Part shown: positions 35,333-42,161 of the stretch, piece after piece
How the letters are laid out: every line of letters starts with the position of its first letter
Position numbering within the stretch: the first letter of the stretch is position 1
Assembly (NCBI RefSeq): GCF_003243515.1
Contig: NZ_QFRA01000015.1
Location: forward strand, 1-43,266
Reading direction: 5' to 3'
Source of the DNA: Corynebacterium kroppenstedtii
Lineage (GTDB): Bacteria > Actinomycetota > Actinomycetes > Mycobacteriales > Mycobacteriaceae
Length of the DNA stretch: 43,266 bases
The notes under the pieces: model-generated
What the model saw: the letters and a program-made list of their open reading frames with translations, nothing else
Databases searched by the model: none
What the model was told of the DNA's origin: nothing
Made by a program: the position numbers and the translations under genes

Positions 35333-35854
35333 ATGAGTTTTGTCGAGAAATTCGGAATTTCCACGCAGCGTCAACTAACTGATGAGGAATTAGCTGAGCT
35401 CAATGGCGGTGCCGTGTACGGAGAGGAAACTCCTGAAGCAGGATCTGGCTCTGCTCTTCCGCACGGGTTAGACCAAACCCTGGGCATGACCTTTACTGCG
35501 GTTGGTCCCGAAAGGGTTGAGGGCAGGATCGTGATTGATCAGCGCCACGTTCAGCCGTGGGGTGTGACGAATGGTGGTGTGTACTGCGCGATTGGTGAGT
35601 CTATTGCATCTATTGCGGGATATATCGCCGCTGGGGGACAGGCAACTGTGATGGGAGTAAATAACAACACAGATTTCTTCCGCCCGTCGCGCCCAGGGGA
35701 TATATTGCGCGCGATCGCACGGCCGGTGAATCTTGGCCGGACTTTCCAGGTATGGGAAGTCCTTATCGCGAATGAACGCACTGAGAAGCTTGTTGCTCGG
35801 ACAAATCTTCGAACGTCGGTTATTCCGCAGTCTTCCACTTCGCAGCAGGGTTAG
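35333..35854 (+). CDS. Hotdog-fold thioesterase, PaaI/MenI-like (Rv1847-like)
   Basis: The 173-residue protein has an N-terminal extension (about 1-45), then a single hotdog domain. The core motif VTNGGVYCAIGESIASIAGY has Glu rather than Asp in the catalytic helix, as in the EntH/YdiI/MenI branch of acyl-CoA thioesterases. The N-terminal LPHGLDQTLGMTFTAV and later NNNTDFFRPSRPGDI fit the family. A substrate such as 1,4-dihydroxy-2-naphthoyl-CoA is possible but only inferred. ATG 35333 has no strong ribosome site. Its last 35 bases overlap ndh, which is transcribed from the other strand. Confidence 0.87.
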   Translation: MSFVEKFGISTQRQLTDEELAELNGGAVYGEETPEAGSGSALPHGLDQTLGMTFTAVGPERVEGRIVIDQRHVQPWGVTNGGVYCAIGESIASIAGYIAAGGQATVMGVNNNTDFFRPSRPGDILRAIARPVNLGRTFQVWEVLIANERTEKLVARTNLRTSVIPQSSTSQQG

Positions 35855-37256
35855 GGGTACCCAGTTTCCGGGTCTCCCGCACCTCTGCAGCCTTGGGAGA
35901 TTCGACCGCTAGTTTGTCGAGCCCATTGCGTGCATAAAGCTGCTGCTGGGTGGTGTCCAAGTGCCACCGCTTGGGGGAGATAGAATTGAGGCCCCAGCTG
36001 ACCATCGACACTAGCCTGTTGCGGAAGCCCACAATGAAGGCCAAGTGAACCAGCAGCCACGTGACCCACCCAAAGAATCCAGCGAATTCAACTTTATCCA
36101 GCTTAACGACGGCCTGGAATCGGGACACTGTGGCCATCGAGCCCTTGTCAAAGTACTCAAAGTCGGGGCGCTCCTCGTATGACCGTCCCCGTGCTTCTTG
36201 GGCGATCTGTTCGGCAGCATACTTGCCGCCCTGGATAGCCACCTGCGCAACACCGGGAAGCTTATTCAGTGACATCATGTCGCCGACGACGAAGACATCG
36301 CGGTGGTTGCCCACGGTGAGGTCAGCATTGACCGGTACGCGCCCGGCGCGGTCGACCTCGACACCGCTTTGTTTCGCGATGATGGCACCCAGGGGAGAGG
36401 CCGCAACGCCGGCGGACCAAATCTTGCATGACACCTCGATGGTCGTTTCTTCGCCGGACTCGAGATTCTTGTACGTTAGACCGCGCTTGTTGACGTCCGT
36501 CACGATGGAGCCGAGGATAATTTCGACGCCCATCCGGCGTAGTTGGTTGGCCGCTTTTCGACCCAATCGCTTACCAAACGGCGGAAGTACCTGGGGCGCT
36601 CCGTCGAGTAGAATGATGCGCGCGTCTGCAGGGTCGAAGTTGGAGTATTCGCCCGTCAGCGTGCGGTTCGCCATCTCTGCGACCTGCCCGGCTAGCTCGA
36701 CACCGGTGGGGCCTGCGCCGACGATGGCGAAGGTGAGAAGGCGATCACGCTCACGCTGATCTGTCGTCATCTCGGCACGTTCGAATGCGCTAATAATGCG
36801 GGAACGGATTTCGAGGGCATCGTCGATGCTCTTCATCCCCGGTGCGTACTTCGCGAACTGGTCGTTACCGAAGTAGGACTGTCCCGCGCCAGCCGCCACA
36901 ATCAAGGAATCGTAAGGGAACACGAGCTCGTGACCATCTTGCGACGCTGTGACAGTCTTTGCTGCTGTGTCGACGTTCTGAACTTCGCCTCGTGCGACGT
37001 GGATGTTGGGATCAGCATGGAAGATTTGCCGAATCGACGAGGCTATTTCACCAGGGGAGAGAATGCCGGTTGCTACTTGATACAGCAGCGGTTGGAAAAC
37101 GTGGGTATTGTTTCGGTCGATGATTGTGACGTCGACATTTTCGTTGGCAAGGCGTTTTGCCGCGAAAATCCCGCCGAAGCCGGCGCCGATGATAACGACG
37201 CGGTGTTGAGAATCGTGGGAAGCGGGGGCGTTGTGGTTCGTTTTTTCGGAGGTCAT
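35820..37256 (-). CDS. ndh: Type II NADH:menaquinone dehydrogenase
   Basis: NDH-2 is a single-subunit flavoenzyme that passes electrons from NADH to menaquinone at the inner face of the membrane without pumping protons. The 478 residues show the FAD site VVIIGAGFGGIFAAKRL (about 19-35), the NADH site TFAIVGAGPTGVELAGQ (near 178), VFVVGDMMSLNKLPGVAQVA and the amphipathic C-terminal membrane anchor FFGWVTWLLVHLAFIVGFRNR (partly quoted). Start ATG 37256 is preceded by GAAGGAGA with good spacing. The 3' end overlaps the thioesterase gene tail-to-tail by 35 bases. Confidence 0.97.
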   Translation of the reverse strand: MTSEKTNHNAPASHDSQHRVVIIGAGFGGIFAAKRLANENVDVTIIDRNNTHVFQPLLYQVATGILSPGEIASSIRQIFHADPNIHVARGEVQNVDTAAKTVTASQDGHELVFPYDSLIVAAGAGQSYFGNDQFAKYAPGMKSIDDALEIRSRIISAFERAEMTTDQRERDRLLTFAIVGAGPTGVELAGQVAEMANRTLTGEYSNFDPADARIILLDGAPQVLPPFGKRLGRKAANQLRRMGVEIILGSIVTDVNKRGLTYKNLESGEETTIEVSCKIWSAGVAASPLGAIIAKQSGVEVDRAGRVPVNADLTVGNHRDVFVVGDMMSLNKLPGVAQVAIQGGKYAAEQIAQEARGRSYEERPDFEYFDKGSMATVSRFQAVVKLDKVEFAGFFGWVTWLLVHLAFIVGFRNRLVSMVSWGLNSISPKRWHLDTTQQQLYARNGLDKLAVESPKAAEVRETRKLGTPNPAAKWKTAE

Positions 37257-37583
37257 AGGTCTCCTTCGGTGGGATATATCGTGCTTGATCAGGGATCACG
37301 AAAAAGTGGCACCACACATCAGTGTATGTCGGATCACACAGTATGTAACCAATCACACTATAGTGTCAGGCGTAAGTGTGGTAATTGCCGGGTTCATACG
37401 CGAAGCTAGTCAATGGTTACTTAGTAACTCATGACGGCCCGCGGGGACGTGTGGCGTGGTGCAAACCACCAAGCCCTTATCCGCGGTAGTTTTAGGGCGG
37501 GTAGAAAGTAGTAAAAGGCGCATATACCAGCACTAAGTGGGGTCAGCGTCGGCACGAAGAATCGGAAGGGAGTAGCCGCACAG
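37257..37583. other. Divergent intergenic region between ndh and the cfa-like gene
   Basis: No gene is apparent in this 327-base gap between divergent genes. A perfect 12-bp palindrome, ACACTATAGTGT, lies at 37355-37366. On the minus strand it is followed by TGTGATTGGTTACATA, a partial match to the cAMP-responsive GlxR box (TGTGA-N6-TCACA). CACAGTATGTAACC lies at 37337-37350. These are candidates for control of ndh, about 90-110 bases from its start. No clear -35/-10 pair stands out for the plus-strand gene. Confidence 0.4.
37355..37366. promoter_or_regulatory. 12-bp perfect palindrome upstream of ndh
   Basis: ACACTATAGTGT reads the same on both strands and lies 99 bases before the ndh start, beside a partial GlxR-like half-site. 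An operator is inferred from position and symmetry; no regulator can be named. Confidence 0.35.
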
Positions 37584-38927
37584 GTGAAAAACAAAGGGTA
37601 TATTGACCCCACAACGTGGCCCAACCTCGTCCGAGAACCCTCCGCACCCATGATGGGGGCGAGAGCTAGCGCAGTTCACGATCGACTCGAAGAGTTCCTT
37701 GACTCCGTTGACATCTCCGTGCCGGACGAACCCATCGGAATTGGAGACATCGATCCCGAACCACCTATTGCTTACAACCCTGAAGCAATATTTTCGTCGG
37801 AACCGATGCGGATGTCGGTCTATGACCCCAATGTCATGAACCGCATGGTCGACTCCGGTTTCCTCGGACTCGGCGAGGGATATGTCGCGGGAGAATGGGA
37901 CGCGATACCTCTAGCCGACGTACTAGCAACGCTGCTCGACCACGACATTGAGGCCGGATGGGGAAAAATGCTTTCCCCATGGTCGCGGAACAAAGTGACC
38001 GGCGTACCCCGTGCAGGTGAACTACCCCTCGAACTCATCGAGCTGTGCACCGGCCCCTCAAAAACATGGGGAAGCCCCCTGTTTGCGACGAGCTCGCGAA
38101 CATCGGTCACCGAGACGTTGAATTGGAAAAACAAAACCACCATTGTTGACGTGACACGGTACGAATCGCCGCAGTCGGTGTCGTATGACGATATAGAGTC
38201 CGCCCAGTACCGACGCGTGAACCAAATGCTGGATGAATGTCGCGTCGGGCCTGGTTCGCGGGTGCTCGAGTTCCCGGCTTCAAGTGCGACGCTCGCGGTG
38301 ACTGCTGCCCGACGAGGCGCCACCGTTGATGTTCTCACCTCGGACCCCGTTTACGCTGAGGATATACGGCGTATTGTGCGAGAAGAGAAGCTGGCGGGCG
38401 CCGTTCATGTGGAAACCATCAGCGGGCCGATACCGAGCCCCCGTCAATGGTCGGGTGTGTATGACGCCATCATGTCGGTTGAACGCATGGAAACGATGGG
38501 AGTAGGAGGCTTACGCCCGTTTTTGCGAGCAATCGGGCGGATGCTGTCCCCCGGTGGTCGGGCATGCATACAGAGCGTCATCAACACGGGGCTGTCGGAG
38601 AACTCTCTCCAAGCTCTCGGGATCATGCGTGGCTATGTGTGGCCTGCTTTGGAATATCCGACGGTGGAGAACGTCCGTGACGCGTTAATGCGGTACACCG
38701 ACCTGGTGGAACGGGCCGAAGTTCATTGCGGCGATCATTTGCGTGTCACGTTGCCACTATGGCGACGCGAATTTGCGATTAATCGCGATGCTGCAGCAGC
38801 TGCCGGTTTCGATCGTGTTTACCGACGTTTATGGTTCTATGTCTTAGCGCTGCAAGAAGCGTTGTTTATGCGCGGTGAATTGGATGTCGCTCAGTTTGTT
38901 CTTCTAAAGCCGAAGAAGAGCGAGTAG
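37584..38927 (+). CDS. Degenerate cyclopropane/mycolic-acid synthase-like protein
   Basis: The 447-residue protein is laid out like the CFA synthase/UfaA1 family: an N-terminal lipid-facing domain with SVYDPNVMNRMVDSGFLGLGEGYVAGEWD (partly quoted), then RYESPQSVSYDDIESAQYRR where active members have a YFE-x-D/SL-EAQ block, a Rossmann region and C-terminal LWRREFAINRDAAAAAGFDRVYRRLWFYV (partly quoted), typical of the family. However the SAM loop reads VLEFPASSATLAV instead of VLEIGCGWG, and the HYD-x-GN-x2-Y motif is absent. The active-site FEH block reads MET. It may have lost methyl transfer and kept lipid binding, or use another chemistry. The GTG start is 12 bases after GGGAG. It overlaps dedA by 62 bases at the 3' end. 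Confidence 0.85.
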   Translation: MKNKGYIDPTTWPNLVREPSAPMMGARASAVHDRLEEFLDSVDISVPDEPIGIGDIDPEPPIAYNPEAIFSSEPMRMSVYDPNVMNRMVDSGFLGLGEGYVAGEWDAIPLADVLATLLDHDIEAGWGKMLSPWSRNKVTGVPRAGELPLELIELCTGPSKTWGSPLFATSSRTSVTETLNWKNKTTIVDVTRYESPQSVSYDDIESAQYRRVNQMLDECRVGPGSRVLEFPASSATLAVTAARRGATVDVLTSDPVYAEDIRRIVREEKLAGAVHVETISGPIPSPRQWSGVYDAIMSVERMETMGVGGLRPFLRAIGRMLSPGGRACIQSVINTGLSENSLQALGIMRGYVWPALEYPTVENVRDALMRYTDLVERAEVHCGDHLRVTLPLWRREFAINRDAAAAAGFDRVYRRLWFYVLALQEALFMRGELDVAQFVLLKPKKSE

Positions 38928-39633
38928 AGGAAGAGGCGTTGGAAGGCTCGGCAACGGATTCCGACGCAACGTCTGCGGAGTCTTCCTCAGCGTCCTGGGT
39001 GCCCTGGGCATTCTGATTGGCCTGATCCCGGTTACTGCGGTGCTTCCTCCACGCGAGTTGGGTGGCCTTGAACAAAGCCGGGATGACGACGGACAACAGC
39101 CCAAGGACGATAAACCAGTGAACGTATTTGTCGGTTAGAGGAATACCCCCTAACCAGTACCCAATTGCGATCACTCCTGCGCCCCATACGGTGCTACCGA
39201 TGACGGACCAGAGAGTGAACGTTCGGTGTTTCATGCCAGAAACGCCCGCAACGACGGGTGTCAGGGTGCGCACCACGCCGATGAAACGCGCGAGCATCAC
39301 TGTGGGCGCGCCGAATCGATCAAAGAAATGATGGGTGCGATCAAGAGCTCGGGGCCCCATCCAGGTCATCGCTCTGGATTCGAGAATTCGCGGGCCAACC
39401 TTGCGTCCAAACAAGAAGCCGACTTGGTCGCCTGCGATTGCGGCGAGGGGAACGGTGAGCATGAGTTGCCACACCTGCGCGAAGGGGTGAGGCTGGGCTG
39501 CCAAAATACCCGCGGTGAACAGCAGGGTATCGCCGGGGAAGATGAAGCCGATGAGCATGCCGGTTTCCATGAAGATGATGGCGAGGACGCCAATGAAGCC
39601 GAAAGTATTGATCAGCATATTGACGTCGAACAT
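38866..39633 (-). CDS. DedA-family membrane protein
   Basis: A 255-residue inner-membrane protein of the DedA/SNARE-associated (PF09335) family, whose members act as proton-dependent lipid flippases or transporters needed for envelope stability. The core FGFIGVLAIIFMETGMLIGF, PGDTLLFTAG, AIAGDQVGFLFGRKVG and FDRFGAPTVMLARFIGVVRTLTPVVAGVSGM (partly quoted) holds the conserved Glu, Gly, Arg and Pro residues. The C-terminal 60 residues are hydrophilic, Ser/Asp/Glu-rich. I chose ATG 39633; a TTG at 39651 would add six residues. The end overlaps the convergent cfa-like gene by 62 bases. Confidence 0.92.
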   Translation of the reverse strand: MFDVNMLINTFGFIGVLAIIFMETGMLIGFIFPGDTLLFTAGILAAQPHPFAQVWQLMLTVPLAAIAGDQVGFLFGRKVGPRILESRAMTWMGPRALDRTHHFFDRFGAPTVMLARFIGVVRTLTPVVAGVSGMKHRTFTLWSVIGSTVWGAGVIAIGYWLGGIPLTDKYVHWFIVLGLLSVVIPALFKATQLAWRKHRSNRDQANQNAQGTQDAEEDSADVASESVAEPSNASSSTRSSSALEEQTERHPIHRA

Positions 39634-39786
39634 GCTTCGCTCACACTCCAATCAACTCAGATCGTGTAGTCGTCGATGAGAGCCCCGGCAGTAGTCTTGC
39701 TCTCAAGCGCTCTAGGCTACTCCATGTTGCCTGCGACGCGCAGTGGAGCTGCTACGGCGAGCATCCCATTGCTCATGGGGCAAGGA

Positions 39787-40323
39787 TTACTTGTTAGTGG
39801 GCTTAACCGGGGGCAGCGTCGACCACGGGAAATTAATCCACTTATCTGTGTATTTCCATACGTAGTCAGATTTAATGACGGACTGAGGCTTTTCGTAAAT
39901 AACCGCAGTGCGGGACTCTTTGACCGTTTCTTTGCAGAATTCCTGCACGAGCTCCAGCGTTTTTCCAGTATCGGCGACGTCGTCGGCAATGAGGACTTTC
40001 ATTCCCGTGAGATCTACCGCGTCCGGAGTCGGTGGCAGCATGATGGGCGTTTCAAGGCGTTCATTGATGCCGGTATAAAACTCGACGTTGATGACTGACA
40101 CGTTCTTAACCCCCATGGCGTATCCCAGCGCGCCACCGATCAGCAGCCCGCCGCGCGCGATTGACAAGATGAGGTCAGGCTCGTAGTCATCAATGACCGT
40201 TTGAGCGAGCTCACGCATGGCGCAACCGAACTTTTCGTATGTGAGCTCTTCGCGGTCACCTTCAGTTGCTCCGTCGATAACTGGGCCCTTGTTTTTGTCT
40301 GATGAGTTCGTTGACGCCGTCAT
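39787..40323 (-). CDS. gpt: Purine phosphoribosyltransferase (Gpt/Hpt type)
   Basis: The 178-residue protein is a type I phosphoribosyltransferase. The PRPP loop VLIADDVADTGKTLELV carries the two Asp and Thr-Gly-Lys-Thr residues; LILSIARGGLLIGGALGYAMG is the pyrophosphate loop region (partly quoted). C-terminal DYVWKYTDKWINFPW is typical of the xanthine/guanine group in corynebacteria. It would salvage xanthine, guanine or hypoxanthine with PRPP to the nucleotide; base preference cannot be read. ATG 40323 was chosen because GAGGACAAGGAT precedes it, while an ATG at 40374 lacks a site. Confidence 0.9.
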   Translation of the reverse strand: MTASTNSSDKNKGPVIDGATEGDREELTYEKFGCAMRELAQTVIDDYEPDLILSIARGGLLIGGALGYAMGVKNVSVINVEFYTGINERLETPIMLPPTPDAVDLTGMKVLIADDVADTGKTLELVQEFCKETVKESRTAVIYEKPQSVIKSDYVWKYTDKWINFPWSTLPPVKPTNK

Positions 40324-40484
40324 ATCCTTGTCCTCGTTGTCGCAGGGAACTGATCCGTGCAGCACGTCGGCCACATGAACGACGAGTCACACTGGCTTCG
40401 GCTGAAAAGCCGTGTACCGATTGTAAAACAGACCGTCGCGTCACCAGGAATAGGGGAGTGGGGGAGGGCCGTTGGACTACGTCC
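40302..40484 (+). other. Candidate small CxxC-CxxC reading frame opposite the gpt start
   Basis: From ATG 40302 a frame reads PCPRCRREL near residues 9-17 and KPCTDCKTDRR near 37-47, two CxxC pairs 27 residues apart, as in small zinc-ribbon proteins. Only the first 22 bases overlap gpt. The frame stays open to 40712 but past about 40516 it is antisense to the transporter, so no natural end is seen. It may be chance, a remnant of a longer gene, or a real gene with a frameshift; there is no ribosome site of note. Confidence 0.25.
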
Positions 40485-40516
40485 CTCTACGTCGTTCTAG
40501 GTCGCTTTAAGCTCCA

Positions 40517-41899
40517 CTATGTTTCGCTCATGTCTTTGTGCTTGGTTTCTGGGATCACCCAAATAGCAATCATGGATATCACGGTGGTGACAGCGAGGTA
40601 TAGACCGACCATGTCAACACTGAACCGTGTGACCAGCCATGTTGCGATGAAGGGTGCGATGGCAGCTCCCAGAATCGACGCAAGATTGTACGCGATTCCC
40701 GAGCCGGTGTAGCGGACGTTAGTGGGGAAGAGTTCCGGCAGAACTGCGGACATGGGGCTGAAAATGCACCCCATCACGCCCATTCCCACGATGAGGAAGA
40801 TCAGTACCGTCATTTTGTTCGCTGATTCGGAATTCAGGAGCACGGGGAACAGAGCCGCGAAAATGAGCATGGCGATCGATGACGTGAGTAGCGATTTTCG
40901 ACGGCCCCGTTTATCGGCGCCCAGGGCTGCAAATGGAATGGTTCCCATAAACATCAATACCGAGATGAGCTGTAGAACAAGGAATTCTTCGTAAGGAATT
41001 CCCAGCCCAGCTGAGTCCTCGGGTTTTCCAATGCCGTACGACAAAATCCACGTCGTAATGAGGTAGAAGAGCGTGTAGCAGGACACCATGACTAAGGTGC
41101 CTTGGATAATTTGAACCCATGACGTCTTGAAGACTTCCGTGAGCGGTGCGTCGACCCGCTTGCCAGATTCAACGGCTTTCTTGAAGACGGGGGTTTCTTC
41201 TAATGAGAAGCGAACCCATAGGCCGATGATGACCATGACTGAAGAGAAGAGGAACGGAATACGCCATCCCCACGACATGAACGCACCCGACGTATCACCG
41301 ATGGTGTAACCCAATGTGGTCGCGAGGATAAGGAAGGATCCGTTGGCCACCAGGAAACCAATCGGAGCTCCCAATTGTGGCCACATTGCAGCCCATGCTC
41401 TTTTATCTTTTGACGCGCTTTCTGTGGCCAGAAGTGCTGCCCCCGACCATTCTCCACCAAGGCCGAGCCCCTGGCTGAACCTCATGAGTGCTAATAGTGC
41501 AGGCGCGAATAAGCCAATGGTCCCATACGTCGGTAATAAACCGATAATAAATGTCGCGATCCCCATGGTGAGTAGCGAGACGACTAGCGTCGCTTTGCGG
41601 CCGATTCTGTCGCCGAAATGCCCAAAAACAACGGAGCCCAGTGGTCGACCGAGAAAAGCGAGTCCGAACGTCGCAAAGGATGCGAAAAGTTTAACGGTCG
41701 GGTCGTCATTATCTGGAAAGAATAAATAGGGGAAAACAGCTACCGCAGCTGTGGCGTAAATATAGAAATCATAAAACTCGATTGTTGTTCCCACCATGGA
41801 TGCGACGATAATTTTCCGACGTATCGATGGGTCTGTCATTGGGGAGACCGTACCAGGGGAGACGGTAGTGGAACCCGGCGCTCGGGTAGCAGAAGTCAC
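40517..41899 (-). CDS. MHS-family major facilitator (metabolite:proton symporter)
   Basis: The 460-residue protein has about 12 membrane segments and MHS-family signatures: TTIEFYDFYIYATAAVAVFP (about 35-54), GRPLGSVVFGHFGDRIGRK (near 81), RFSQGLGLGGEWSGAALLA (near 141) and SLEETPVFKKAVESGKRVDA in the central loop. Relatives carry compounds such as 2-oxoglutarate, proline, betaine, shikimate or citrate with protons. The substrate cannot be named here. GTG 41899 follows AAGGA by 8 bases. The N-terminal 22 residues are Ser/Thr/Pro-rich. It is divergent from ktrB, with a 262-base gap. Confidence 0.93.
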   Translation of the reverse strand: MTSATRAPGSTTVSPGTVSPMTDPSIRRKIIVASMVGTTIEFYDFYIYATAAVAVFPYLFFPDNDDPTVKLFASFATFGLAFLGRPLGSVVFGHFGDRIGRKATLVVSLLTMGIATFIIGLLPTYGTIGLFAPALLALMRFSQGLGLGGEWSGAALLATESASKDKRAWAAMWPQLGAPIGFLVANGSFLILATTLGYTIGDTSGAFMSWGWRIPFLFSSVMVIIGLWVRFSLEETPVFKKAVESGKRVDAPLTEVFKTSWVQIIQGTLVMVSCYTLFYLITTWILSYGIGKPEDSAGLGIPYEEFLVLQLISVLMFMGTIPFAALGADKRGRRKSLLTSSIAMLIFAALFPVLLNSESANKMTVLIFLIVGMGVMGCIFSPMSAVLPELFPTNVRYTGSGIAYNLASILGAAIAPFIATWLVTRFSVDMVGLYLAVTTVISMIAIWVIPETKHKDMSET

Positions 41900-42161
41900 G
41901 CGAATAGTCCTTATTACTCAATACACGCTTTAGGTATGTACATGCTTTACGTATTTATGGGCAGATAACTGATATAGCAAAGAGGTTGGCTATAGGACCT
42001 TGGATGACTAGTAGGCAGGGGTGGCGCCATCTAGGCACGTCAAGTAGGCATAGGATACTTTCCCGAAATGCGAAAAACAAGTCTCATATAATGGAATTCT
42101 TTAATGCGACTTCGTCCATCCGACTAGCACCGAGCCGAGCGCAGGCCTACTATTCCCTCTC
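41900..42161. promoter_or_regulatory. Divergent promoter region, MHS transporter / ktrB
   Basis: TATAAT at 42087-42092 is a perfect -10 box for the plus-strand gene, 70 bases before its GTG; the -35 is weak. An imperfect direct repeat, GCTTTAGGTAT (41927-41937) and GCTTTACGTAT (41944-41954), lies just outside the transporter start and could be an operator. No gene is apparent here. Confidence 0.4.

Noticed and set aside
40380..40480. A second tRNA or small RNA between gpt and the transporter
   Set aside because: No acceptor stem, T-loop or anticodon arm could be formed.
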